A stretch of 36,179 nucleotides of DNA from a virus: positions 1 through 36,179 of IMG/VR virus record IMGVR_UViG_3300032297_000274. One strand, 5' to 3'. Every line of letters begins with the position of its first letter. The first letter of the stretch is position 1. Positions 5,611 through 11,454 of the stretch are shown one piece after another. The notes under the pieces are model-generated. The model did not search any database. It was given only the letters and a program-made list of their open reading frames with translations, and was not told the origin of the DNA. A program made the position numbers and the translations under genes.

Positions 5611-6175
5611 TTGGTGCAACAACACGGTAGAGATCTACCACGATGACCCTAAGATGCTTGAGCGTGTGCGTACAGCGTTCAATGGTGAAGGCTTGCTAGG
5701 AGAGTTCATCCCAGTGCCTAAAGAGTTAAGTGACGCTGTAAGTCCCAACAATACCAACGCAGATGAACTGCGTGAGAAGTATGGATACGCAGACTGGTAC
5801 TCATTCTGCGTCAATGAGTGGGGTACTAAGTGGGAGATCGGTGCTGATGGTTATCCCGCACAGGACATCGATGGTGGCCTCCGTTTGGTATTCGACAGTG
5901 CCTGGGCTCCTCCCTGTGCAGCCTACGAGAAGCTACAGGCCATGGGCTTCCGAATCTACGCAATGTACAACGAGTGCGGTATGTGCTTTGCTGGTATTTG
6001 GGACAACGGTGATGACGACTATTACGAGTACGGTGATATGAACTCGGAGGAAGTAGCGGCCACCCTGCCTAGGGAGCTTGACGAAGAGTTCTGTATCTCA
6101 GAGACCATGGCTGAGTACGAGGCAGAGAATCAAGAGATTGATCTCGACGATGGACTGAGTGCCACCAACGAGTAA
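5603..6175 (+). CDS. YubB/Api92-like ferredoxin-fold protein
   Basis: The N-terminus MPNWCNNTVEI and the downstream pattern FIPVPKEL ... WYSFCVNEWGTKWE ... FDSAWAPP ... match the DUF1281/YubB ferredoxin-like family (Api92-like), widespread in plasmids and phages, whose molecular role is unknown. The last 50 residues are strongly acidic (MAEYEAENQEIDLDDG). At 190 residues the length fits the family. CGGAGG (5592-5597) is the ribosome site. Confidence 0.85.
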   Translation: MPNWCNNTVEIYHDDPKMLERVRTAFNGEGLLGEFIPVPKELSDAVSPNNTNADELREKYGYADWYSFCVNEWGTKWEIGADGYPAQDIDGGLRLVFDSAWAPPCAAYEKLQAMGFRIYAMYNECGMCFAGIWDNGDDDYYEYGDMNSEEVAATLPRELDEEFCISETMAEYEAENQEIDLDDGLSATNE

Positions 6176-6184
6176 TCAAGAATA

Positions 6185-6207
6185 ACCCTACTAGCTGTAG
6201 GGTCTTC
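6185..6207 (+). terminator. ACCCTA/TAGGGT hairpin before P7
   Basis: ACCCTA (6185-6190) and TAGGGT (6198-6203) form a 6-bp stem with a 7-base loop CTAGCTG, followed by CTTCGG. Confidence 0.5.
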
Positions 6208-6209
6208 GG

Positions 6210-6238
6210 TTGACCGTTTTGCAAAAGTTTGCTATAAT
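6210..6238 (+). promoter_or_regulatory. Early cassette promoter P7
   Basis: TTGACC (6210-6215), 17-base spacer with the palindrome TTTTGCAAAA instead of GGTAAAACC, TATAAT (6233-6238). Confidence 0.88.
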
Positions 6239-6267
6239 ACGCATACACTAAACAAAAAGGAGCTCAC

Positions 6268-6561
6268 ATGTTAGCAAATAAACACATTGTCGCTATTAAT
6301 CAGTTAATGCTTAATACAACTGCAGAATATATTAACTGTTTTGCCAAAGACGAATCTGATATTGATCAGTTTAAAATGTATACTAGCGATATTGCACATA
6401 ATATCGCCGCATTAGATGTTTTTAATAATACATTTGATGCCCAGCAACTACACGATAATATTATGCAACAGGATACTCTTGTACGCGAGTTTTATATTAG
6501 TGTGTTATTATATATTGAGAATAATAAGTTAATACCCGCTAAAATGTTTTGTTGTAATTAA
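6268..6561 (+). CDS. AT-rich hypothetical protein, 97 aa
   Basis: Unrecognised helical protein, rich in Asn, Ile and Asp. Its codon use is conspicuously AT-biased (ATT, TTA, AAT, ATA, TAT) against the GC-richer genes around it, which suggests recent import into the cassette array. AAGGAGC precedes ATG 6268. It forms a single-gene unit bounded by the P7 and P8 cassettes. An isolated CC pair occurs near the C-terminus (FCCN). Confidence 0.75.
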   Translation: MLANKHIVAINQLMLNTTAEYINCFAKDESDIDQFKMYTSDIAHNIAALDVFNNTFDAQQLHDNIMQQDTLVREFYISVLLYIENNKLIPAKMFCCN

Positions 6562-6568
6562 ACAACAA

Positions 6569-6597
6569 CAAAGACCCTACAACACATAGGGTCTTTG
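6569..6597 (+). terminator. Perfect 11-bp hairpin before P8
   Basis: CAAAGACCCTA (6569-6579) pairs perfectly with TAGGGTCTTTG (6587-6597) around the 7-base loop CAACACA. The A-rich 5' side and T-rich 3' side make it the best of the cassette terminators, and its 3' side abuts the -35 box. Confidence 0.7.
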
Positions 6598-6598
6598 G

Positions 6599-6627
6599 TT
6601 GACAATTTGGTAAAACCACTGTATAAT
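6599..6627 (+). promoter_or_regulatory. Early cassette promoter P8
   Basis: TTGACA (6599-6604), 17-base spacer with TTGGTAAAACC, TATAAT (6622-6627), leader CATACACTAAAAAGGAGC. Confidence 0.93.
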
Positions 6628-6654
6628 TAGCACATACACTAAAAAGGAGCTTAT

Positions 6655-6804
6655 ATGACAGAATCTACTAAAGACAAACTTACTAGCTTAATGTTGCAAA
6701 TGCAAGAGATCCTCATGGAAGAGTACGAGGATAACACCGACATACAAGACGCATTTAATGCGTTGGCAAGTGCGTTTGATTACTATGTAGAGGATGAGGA
6801 ATAA
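6655..6804 (+). CDS. Hypothetical acidic early protein, 49 aa
   Basis: ATG 6655 follows AAAGGAGC (6643-6650). The product is one or two amphipathic helices ending YYVEDEE, with strong net negative charge. It leads a three-gene unit, and the next ATG follows its stop by two bases. No family was recognised. Confidence 0.72.
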   Translation: MTESTKDKLTSLMLQMQEILMEEYEDNTDIQDAFNALASAFDYYVEDEE

Positions 6805-6806
6805 TT

Positions 6807-7067
6807 ATGCTAGACATAAGCAGGGTTTTTAAAGTTTACAACGGCCGGGCCAACTCTTGTTGCTGTGGCTGTTCCGGCAAGTATGCCACAGCGTCTGCAC
6901 ATAAAGCATTTGCAGACCAAGACCGTGGCTATGTTGTCGACGACGTCAACGATGAGACTGTGCGCAAGATCGTTGGCAAGATTCTAAGTGCCGCTAATCC
7001 CAAAGACGAGGGAGATCATGTCCACGCAACTGTGGGCAAGCGGTTGTTGGTTGCTTACTACAAATAA
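6807..7067 (+). CDS. Cysteine-cluster early protein, 86 aa
   Basis: YNGRANSCCCGCSGKYATA (residues 11-29) holds four cysteines in five positions (18-20, 22), a possible metal site, followed by GYVVDDVNDETVRKIVGKI and a basic region. A GDHVHATVGKRLLVAYY beta strand ends the protein. The pattern gives the impression of a conserved T4-type phage family of unknown function. It sits two bases after the preceding stop. Confidence 0.75.
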   Translation: MLDISRVFKVYNGRANSCCCGCSGKYATASAHKAFADQDRGYVVDDVNDETVRKIVGKILSAANPKDEGDHVHATVGKRLLVAYYK

Positions 7068-7076
7068 GGACTAGAG

Positions 7077-7313
7077 ATGATTACAGCATATAAGATCAAC
7101 AAGCTGGGCAACCTCAGCACTATACAGCTGAACCAAGCCATCCGACGCAATGGTCATGCAGACTCATTCAAAGCCGGCAAGTTCCTGGGCATCACTAATG
7201 GCAAACAGTTTGTCTACGAAGTGTTGTATTTTGACACAGACGAGGGCGAGGACTGCTATACTAAGATCTTTGTAGATCTCAATGAAAGCGAAGAAGCTGT
7301 GGCAAACTACTAA
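7077..7313 (+). CDS. Hypothetical early protein, 78 aa
   Basis: Unrecognised. MITAYKINKLGNLSTIQLNQA forms a helix-rich start, followed by beta-like segments (GKQFVYEVLYFD) and an acidic tail. A loose GGACTAGAG ribosome site precedes ATG 7077. It is the last gene of the P8 unit, and its stop lies five bases before the P9 -35 box. Confidence 0.72.
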   Translation: MITAYKINKLGNLSTIQLNQAIRRNGHADSFKAGKFLGITNGKQFVYEVLYFDTDEGEDCYTKIFVDLNESEEAVANY

Positions 7314-7320
7314 AAAGTGG

Positions 7321-7349
7321 TTGACACATTGGTAAAACCGTGTTATAAT
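7321..7349 (+). promoter_or_regulatory. Early cassette promoter P9
   Basis: TTGACA (7321-7326), 17-base spacer with TTGGTAAAACC, TATAAT (7344-7349). No hairpin precedes it. Confidence 0.93.
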
Positions 7350-7381
7350 TAACACTTACACAAACACACTAGGAGCACTAA

Positions 7382-7858
7382 ATGGCAACACGAAGCACTA
7401 TCGCATTAGAGTTCGCAGACGGTACAGTACAGCAGGTCTACTGTCACTGGGATGGCTACTTGGAACACAATGGCAAGATCCTCAAAGAACACTACAGCGA
7501 CCCGTTCAAACTGCGTGACTTGATTGACTTGGGCAGTATCAGTTCTCTGCAACCAGAGATCGGTGAGAAGCACGCCTTCAGTCACTTTGACGCAGATATC
7601 TCGAAAGAAGACTATTACGCACAATTTGGCAAGATGACTACATTCTACGCTCGTGAGCGTGGTGAAGAAGTCGTTGTCAACAAGTTCAAAGACATCCAAG
7701 ACTATCGTGACAATGTCTACGGTGAAGAGTACGACTATATCCTGTGTCAGCGAGAAGGCCGGGCTCAATGGTTTGTACGCTACCATGCCACAGACCATAA
7801 CTGGGTGCCAATTGAGTTTGAACTTGAAAAATTTGCAATTGAAACGGAGAATGTATAA
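7382..7858 (+). CDS. Conserved phage protein (MATRSTIA family)
   Basis: The opening MATRSTIALEFADGT followed by QVYCHWDGYLEHNG and HYSDPFKLRDLIDLG is the signature of a phage family seen by the annotator in many tailed phages; no function is established. Aromatic, beta-rich first half, then FYARERGEE and a C-terminal charged region. AGGAGC lies eight bases upstream. The stop overlaps the next start as TAATG, indicating coupling. Confidence 0.85.
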   Translation: MATRSTIALEFADGTVQQVYCHWDGYLEHNGKILKEHYSDPFKLRDLIDLGSISSLQPEIGEKHAFSHFDADISKEDYYAQFGKMTTFYARERGEEVVVNKFKDIQDYRDNVYGEEYDYILCQREGRAQWFVRYHATDHNWVPIEFELEKFAIETENV

Positions 7859-8040
7859 TGAGCGTTATGAAAGACTTGGCCTACGACATTGAGCAACTGT
7901 ACATTGACGGCTTCAACAGCCGAGCAATCGCAGAAGAACTAGGGTGCCCCATTGAAGTTGTATTGGGTGCATTGGCGGCAATGAATGTGGCAGATGCGCC
8001 ACAGGAGGATGAAGTATACAGTCCATACCACGGAGCCTAA
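7858..8040 (+). CDS. Small HTH-like protein, 60 aa
   Basis: IEQLYIDGFNSRAIAEELGC.IEVVLGAL (about residues 11-39) reads like a helix-turn-helix of the resolvase/sigma-region type: a first helix, a turn at SRAIAEELG and a recognition helix. It could bind DNA, perhaps as a local regulator, but it is too short to classify. It is coupled to the previous gene by TAATG. Confidence 0.7.
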   Translation: MSVMKDLAYDIEQLYIDGFNSRAIAEELGCPIEVVLGALAAMNVADAPQEDEVYSPYHGA

Positions 8041-8053
8041 GTTCAAAAAACGG

Positions 8054-8082
8054 TTGACATCACCGTCCAAAGATGTTACAAT
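8054..8082 (+). promoter_or_regulatory. Early cassette promoter P10
   Basis: TTGACA (8054-8059), 17-base spacer, TACAAT (8077-8082). The -10 and the spacer differ from the other cassettes, and the leader starts with a hairpin, so this unit may be regulated differently. Confidence 0.82.
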
Positions 8083-8091
8083 AATATTAAT

Positions 8092-8106
8092 GCGAAATGG
8101 TTTCGC
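8092..8106 (+). promoter_or_regulatory. 5' leader hairpin of the 8143 gene
   Basis: GCGAAA-TGG-TTTCGC forms a 6-bp stem only about three bases after the predicted transcription start near 8089. Such hairpins at the extreme 5' end stabilise mRNAs against RNase E, and promoter-plus-stem-loop pairs are known in T4-type mobile regulatory cassettes. Confidence 0.65.
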
Positions 8107-8142
8107 AGGTACACACAGACATTCACATACAAAGGAGATTAT

Positions 8143-8556
8143 ATGTCTAAATCATTTACACACGCTGGTGTTTCTAAACTCGACGGTGAGTTCAAAGTTC
8201 GCTTTGCCAATGACTCATTGCGCACCAAGGTCTTGATCAAGAACGGTCACACCGACATCGATATCATCGAGTTGAAGACTGCTATGACCAAAGAAGAAGC
8301 TGTTGCCTATTTGCTCAGCATCGACTTTGACAACGGCAACACAGAAGTCCGTGCTGCATTGGAAGCCGAACAAGGCAAGCGCACAGAGACTCCCAAGGCA
8401 GCCAAGCCCCCCAAAGCAGCCAAGCCTAAGAAGTCCACTCCATCATTGGATGCCATTGCCGCTCGCGCCAAGGCCACCAAGACTCCACCTAAGAGCACCG
8501 TGAGCAAAGCCCAAGTTGAAGCACAACTGGCTGACATGGACGACGCTCCTTATTGA
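8143..8556 (+). CDS. Basic-tailed conserved phage protein, 137 aa
   Basis: The first 75 residues form a folded domain (FKVRFANDSLRTKVLIKNGHTDIDIIEL, split across residues 17-44) with MTKEEAVAYLL helix. The second half is a Lys/Pro/Ala-rich low-complexity tail (PKAAKPPKAAKPKK, about 84-97) likely to bind nucleic acid, ending in an acidic stretch. It has a strong ribosome site (AAAGGAG, 8131-8137), a distinct promoter and a stabilising leader hairpin, so high expression is expected. Function unknown; a histone-like or ribosome-associated role is only a guess. Confidence 0.8.
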   Translation: MSKSFTHAGVSKLDGEFKVRFANDSLRTKVLIKNGHTDIDIIELKTAMTKEEAVAYLLSIDFDNGNTEVRAALEAEQGKRTETPKAAKPPKAAKPKKSTPSLDAIAARAKATKTPPKSTVSKAQVEAQLADMDDAPY

Positions 8557-8561
8557 TTAAC

Positions 8562-8620
8562 CCCCTGCAGTGTGCGTAGCGGCAGTGTCAATAAGTCCGC
8601 TTCGATAAGCTACTGCGGGG
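8562..8620 (+). promoter_or_regulatory. Two-tier RNA hairpin between genes
   Basis: CCCC.GCAGT (8562-8571) pairs with ACTGCGGGG (8612-8620) with one bulged T; inside it AGCGG (8578-8582) pairs with CCGCT (8597-8601). GTAGC (8576-8580) can instead pair with GCTAC (8609-8613), which would break the outer stem. The tail TATTTGGG is T-poor, so simple termination is uncertain. It contains the GCGGGGTATT motif shared with 1303-1406. Confidence 0.55.
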
Positions 8621-8634
8621 TATTTGGGAATCAT

Positions 8635-8844
8635 ATGAAAGTTTTAGCTGCAATTGGTATTTTATTATTGTTGGCCCTAGTTATAGTATTAGGACCATGG
8701 GCTGTTGTATGGGCCATCAATGTGTTCGGTGCAACCTTTTGGCCCACAGTGGTATTGCCCTATAATTTAGAAACCTGGGGTGCTGTGGTCATCATCGGCA
8801 TAGCAATTAACGGTCGTCACATTCGCGTAAAGGTAGACAAATGA
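8635..8844 (+). CDS. Small membrane protein, 69 aa
   Basis: Start 8635 (MKVLAAIGILLLLALVIVLG) gives a first transmembrane segment at residues 3-30 and a second (TWGAVVIIGIAINGR) at about 47-61, with a basic cytoplasmic tail. The frame extends upstream through the hairpin but without a ribosome site. There is no own promoter, so it is probably read from P10 through the hairpin. It overlaps the next gene as ATGA. Confidence 0.75.
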   Translation: MKVLAAIGILLLLALVIVLGPWAVVWAINVFGATFWPTVVLPYNLETWGAVVIIGIAINGRHIRVKVDK

Positions 8845-9059
8845 GCAGATTAGATTACATCGGTCGTCCTTGGGTTGCATTTGAAGCAACTAACAGAGAA
8901 CATCGCAAATGGTTTGCTGAGTTCCAAAAGTCGGGTACATGGGGCCGTTGCCCAGTTCGATTCATTGTCAGCGATGATCACGGCGATTTGGTTACAATGA
9001 TCCAACGTCGATTGATCAATCATTATGTAAACAAAGAATTTGGCAAAATTGCCGCTTGA
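8841..9059 (+). CDS. Conserved phage protein, 72 aa
   Basis: MSRLDYIGRPWVAFEATNRE and the central WFAEFQKSGTWGRCPVRFIV suggest a small alpha/beta protein of unknown role. It is coupled to the membrane protein gene by a 4-base overlap. Its TGA stop (9057-9059) lies within the TTGACA of the next promoter, as also happens at 4836 and 14099. Confidence 0.75.
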   Translation: MSRLDYIGRPWVAFEATNREHRKWFAEFQKSGTWGRCPVRFIVSDDHGDLVTMIQRRLINHYVNKEFGKIAA

Positions 9060-9084
9060 CATTGATTACAGATATATGTATACT
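9056..9084 (+). promoter_or_regulatory. Early promoter P11 (divergent type)
   Basis: TTGACA (9056-9061), 17-base spacer, TATACT (9079-9084). The spacer and leader lack the GGTAAAACC and CATACACTAA blocks of the usual cassette. Confidence 0.75.
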
Positions 9085-9126
9085 TGTTATTAACTGTTAA
9101 CACAGTATAAAAACAAGGAAAACAAA

Positions 9127-9396
9127 ATGAAACATTTCAATCCAGAAACTAAGACATTCAAGTTGTTCAACGCTATGTACAACGGTGAAGCCGTTACAGC
9201 AAGCCAAGCAGAAAAGCGTTTTGGCATCAAGAACATCAGCGCAGAAGTAAGCCGCATCCGTCAAAACGGTTACGCTGTCTACGCCAACACCCGTGTCGCT
9301 GGTAATAACGTCAAGGTTACAGAATATGTAATCGGCAAGCCAAGCCGTGCAATCGTTGCCGCTGGTTACAAGGCCTTGGCCGCTGGTCTAGTCTAA
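9127..9396 (+). CDS. Winged-helix-like DNA-binding protein, 89 aa
   Basis: FKLFNAMYNGEAVTASQAEKRFGIKNISAEVSRI (in two parts, residues 11-28 and 29-44) reads as helix, short helix TASQAEKRFG, and recognition helix NISAEVSRIRQNG, followed by YAVYANTRV as wing. This is the HTH arrangement of small phage winged-helix proteins. A role as an early transcription regulator is plausible. CAAGGAAAAC is the ribosome site. A run of hairpins follows the gene. Confidence 0.78.
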   Translation: MKHFNPETKTFKLFNAMYNGEAVTASQAEKRFGIKNISAEVSRIRQNGYAVYANTRVAGNNVKVTEYVIGKPSRAIVAAGYKALAAGLV

Positions 9397-9412
9397 GAGT
9401 TCGCTCCGAAGT

Positions 9413-9473
9413 CCTGGGGGTAGTGTCCCAGGCAAACCCCCGAACCCTGCCTATCGTGAGATACGCGGGGTTC
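9413..9473 (+). terminator. Tandem hairpins after the winged-helix gene
   Basis: CCTGGG (9413-9418) pairs with CCCAGG (9427-9432). GAACCCTGC (9442-9450) pairs with GCGGGGTTC (9465-9473) with one T-G pair, enclosing TATC-GTGA-GATA with a GNRA-type tetraloop. The sequence after them (ACCTATATCC) is not T-rich, so they may protect or process the mRNA more than terminate it. Confidence 0.5.
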
Positions 9474-9490
9474 ACCTATATCCCTACTGG

Positions 9491-9519
9491 TTGACGGGTT
9501 TCTATTTTGGTGTTATAAT
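9491..9519 (+). promoter_or_regulatory. Early cassette promoter P12
   Basis: TTGACG (9491-9496), 17-base spacer, TATAAT (9514-9519). Confidence 0.85.
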
Positions 9520-9546
9520 AATGACATACACTACAGAGAGCAGGAC

Positions 9547-9945
9547 ATGGAATATTATGTTGAGGCAGGTCCAAAGACCAAAAAGTTCATAGAAGCCCTG
9601 CTACCGTCGATGTTAGAACAGCTCAAGCTGACACGGAGTCGTCAACTCCTGCACATCATCGTAGACCGGGACATTGATCACTTGGCAGAGACCATTCCAT
9701 TGCCGGGCATTGGCACCGTGCTTGTGGTACTCAAGCCCACTCGCAGGCTATTAGATCTGGGCATCACACTGGCACACGAGCTGACCCATGTAGCGCAGTT
9801 TGCCAAAGGCACACTACAGGTCACACCCAAAGGCAAGCGGTGGAAGGGCAAATTCTACGGCAATGATGTGGCATATCTACAACAGCCCTGGGAGATTGAT
9901 GCGTTCTCTAAGCAAGAGCTGATCTTCCGCAGAGCTATAGAATAA
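9547..9945 (+). CDS. Zinc metallopeptidase-like protein (HELTH)
   Basis: HELTH at residues 77-81 is a perfect HExxH zinc-protease motif within ITLAHELTHVAQFAKG. The third zinc ligand is probably E116 in PWEIDAFSKQE, giving a gluzincin-like pattern as in SprT/minimal phage peptidases. At 132 residues it is only the catalytic core, so a cytoplasmic enzyme without signal peptide acting on host or phage proteins is likely. ATG 9547 follows a weak GAGCAGGAC ribosome site. The gene is alone in its cassette, with P13 ten bases after the stop. Confidence 0.78.
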   Translation: MEYYVEAGPKTKKFIEALLPSMLEQLKLTRSRQLLHIIVDRDIDHLAETIPLPGIGTVLVVLKPTRRLLDLGITLAHELTHVAQFAKGTLQVTPKGKRWKGKFYGNDVAYLQQPWEIDAFSKQELIFRRAIE

Positions 9946-9954
9946 CCCTACTGG

Positions 9955-9983
9955 TTGACAGGTCTTCCAAAAGACGCTATAAT
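9955..9983 (+). promoter_or_regulatory. Early cassette promoter P13
   Basis: TTGACA (9955-9960), 17-base spacer containing the dyad GTCTTCCAAAAGAC, TATAAT (9978-9983). Confidence 0.9.
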
Positions 9984-10010
9984 ACATACATAGACAACAA
10001 GGAGCACAGT

Positions 10011-10094
10011 ATGACAGACACACAAATTATCGTAACCGCAGTAGTTGTAGTAATCATCTTTGCCGTTAAGGTTTGGATCCTCACTAAAATCTAA
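10011..10094 (+). CDS. Single-span membrane microprotein, 27 aa
   Basis: MTDTQIIVTAVVVVIIFAV then KVWILTKI: one transmembrane helix (about residues 5-24) with a short basic tail. AAGGAGC lies eight bases before ATG 10011, and the gene directly follows P13, so it is the first gene of a four-gene unit. Its TAA overlaps the AAGGAG site of the next gene. The small size leaves function open; interaction with a host membrane protein is conceivable. Confidence 0.65.
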   Translation: MTDTQIIVTAVVVVIIFAVKVWILTKI

Positions 10095-10104
10095 GGAGTC
10101 TGTT

Positions 10105-10308
10105 ATGGCCTACACTGTCTTCAAACACAATCAGGAATTCACAGCCCGTAAGGGTCTAGAAGGTCCTTTCCACTATCCCAATGGTCGTGTTCTGTACTAC
10201 GATCCAAAGGCGGGAGAGTATTGGGATCCACGCACAGACTTCTATGTTCCCAACGATGAAGTCAGTGAACTCCAAAACAGTTTTTTTGATTTGATTAAAA
10301 ATGCCTAA
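10105..10308 (+). CDS. Hypothetical early protein, 67 aa
   Basis: Start 10105 is chosen for the AAGGAG at 10093-10098; the frame is open upstream but would overlap the microprotein. The sequence contains GPFHYPNGRVLYYDPKAGEYW, a beta-rich Tyr/Gly pattern, and an acidic helix at the end. No family is recognised. It overlaps the next start by eight bases. Confidence 0.72.
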   Translation: MAYTVFKHNQEFTARKGLEGPFHYPNGRVLYYDPKAGEYWDPRTDFYVPNDEVSELQNSFFDLIKNA

Positions 10309-10504
10309 GTACTACATCTACCAAGAGACCACAGAGTGGGATGGCGGCCAAAGCGGCAACCACATCTACATCTTCAAGACTCAACCAACTGGCCGTAGCG
10401 CAGATGCCGTGGCATTCATTCCGCAAGGGCAGACACAGGTACAGAAGTTCAAGAAGCCCTATAAACTAGATCTGCGTGGTCGAACCTTCGAGGCACTGGT
10501 ATGA
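10301..10504 (+). CDS. Hypothetical early protein, 67 aa
   Basis: Beta-rich small protein (KYYIYQETTEWDGG.SGNHIYIF) with a basic C-terminal half. It is translated from within the end of the previous gene (8-base overlap) and overlaps the next one by four bases. No function can be assigned. Confidence 0.7.
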   Translation: MPKYYIYQETTEWDGGQSGNHIYIFKTQPTGRSADAVAFIPQGQTQVQKFKKPYKLDLRGRTFEALV

Positions 10505-10698
10505 CAGTTGAACTCCGCATCGTTGACAAAGATGTTAACCCACTAGAGCTGATGATTGTACACGATGACCTCAAGGCCAAGGGTGTCAGGTACGCCAGCG
10601 TCTACAAAGGCAATGACTGCATCTGGGTTAACTACAATCTAATTGATGCCTATTACATCTTTAAGAACAGTCAGCTGGTAGACGTACAGTACGATTGA
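10501..10698 (+). CDS. Hypothetical early protein, 65 aa
   Basis: Coupled to its upstream neighbour by ATGA. MTVELRIVDKDVNPLELMI and VRYASVYKGNDCIWVNYNLID suggest a compact beta/alpha fold. It is the last gene of the P13 unit; its end is followed by about 40 bases without hairpin and then P14. Confidence 0.7.
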   Translation: MTVELRIVDKDVNPLELMIVHDDLKAKGVRYASVYKGNDCIWVNYNLIDAYYIFKNSQLVDVQYD

Positions 10699-10737
10699 GT
10701 GTTGTAAAAATACCACACCACGTAAAGCCCTTAGAGG

Positions 10738-10766
10738 TTGACATGTTATCCAAAAGGCGTTATAAT
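10738..10766 (+). promoter_or_regulatory. Early cassette promoter P14
   Basis: TTGACA (10738-10743), 17-base spacer, TATAAT (10761-10766), leader with CACTAAGGAGC. Confidence 0.92.
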
Positions 10767-10793
10767 ACATACATAGACACTAAGGAGCACACA

Positions 10794-11084
10794 ATGGCTA
10801 AACTCTTAATCACTACACAGACTTATGAGAACTACGGCGACATCGCCCAGCCCTACTGGAAGCCCAAAGGTGGCAGTGACTATGTGGTCAAGAAGGTCAA
10901 CGTCAACAAGGTCACAGAGACTGTGATGGGCCTGCGCGGTCAGATTGAGTGCGACAACGAATACTATCGTGAGCACATCCTAGGTTGGGAGATTGTCTCA
11001 GACGACTACTTGACAGAGTTTGAGCAGTCGCAGTTGGACTACGAAGGTCAGATCCGCTTCCCTGCTAAAGAGTTGGTTTGGTAA
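10794..11084 (+). CDS. Hypothetical early protein, 96 aa
   Basis: Start 10794 is used because it follows AAGGAGC after P14; the open frame upstream passes through the promoter. MAKLLITTQTYENYGD and the central VNKVTETVMGLRGQIECDNEYYR suggest an alpha/beta fold with an acidic end (SDDYLTEFEQSQLDYEG). Tyr and Trp are frequent. Function unknown. Confidence 0.77.
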   Translation: MAKLLITTQTYENYGDIAQPYWKPKGGSDYVVKKVNVNKVTETVMGLRGQIECDNEYYREHILGWEIVSDDYLTEFEQSQLDYEGQIRFPAKELVW

Positions 11085-11096
11085 TAGCCCTAGTGG

Positions 11097-11125
11097 TTGA
11101 CAGGGCTTTGAAATCCTGTTATAAT
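11097..11125 (+). promoter_or_regulatory. Early cassette promoter P15
   Basis: TTGACA (11097-11102), 17-base spacer, TATAAT (11120-11125). AGCCCT (11086-11091) and AGGGCT (11102-11107) flank the -35 box, a dyad that could form in readthrough RNA. Confidence 0.9.
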
Positions 11126-11152
11126 ACACACATACACTAAACAGGAGCAATG

Positions 11153-11383
11153 ATGTTAGCAGAAATTACACAACACGGTTTCTATGATGAGCGTCACGGT
11201 GGTCCATATGATCGTGGTACCGCAGACAGCTACTATATGAGAGAGTTCAATCCGCACTACTTTGTAGGCGATACCTACAAGAGCCCAAAGATTGAGATGG
11301 CGCAGATGACTGCCGCAGAGATTGTGGCCTACACCGCAGGCTATACCAACAACGAAGCTAACGGCGATCACAAGGAATGGTAA
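11153..11383 (+). CDS. Conserved phage protein, 76 aa
   Basis: HGGPYDRGTADSYYMREFNPHYF (split: residues 13-24 and 25-35) followed by MTAAEIVAYTAGYTNNEANGDHKEW is a pattern typical of a small conserved protein of T4-type and other phages, of unknown function. Two ATGs (11150, 11153) are possible; 11153 is better spaced from AGGAG at 11143-11147. It is the only gene of its cassette. Confidence 0.82.
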   Translation: MLAEITQHGFYDERHGGPYDRGTADSYYMREFNPHYFVGDTYKSPKIEMAQMTAAEIVAYTAGYTNNEANGDHKEW

Positions 11384-11395
11384 TACCCCTAGGGG

Positions 11396-11424
11396 TTGAC
11401 AGGTCTTTGTAATCGTGTTATAAT
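11396..11424 (+). promoter_or_regulatory. Early cassette promoter P16
   Basis: TTGACA (11396-11401), 17-base spacer, TATAAT (11419-11424). The perfect palindrome ACCCCTAGGGGT (11385-11396) runs into the first base of the -35 box. Confidence 0.92.
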
Positions 11425-11454
11425 ACACACTTAAACACTAAAAGGAAACACAAC

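Noticed and set aside
7406-7798. Minus-strand open frame of 130 codons
   Set aside because: It is the antisense shadow of the 7382-7858 conserved gene.
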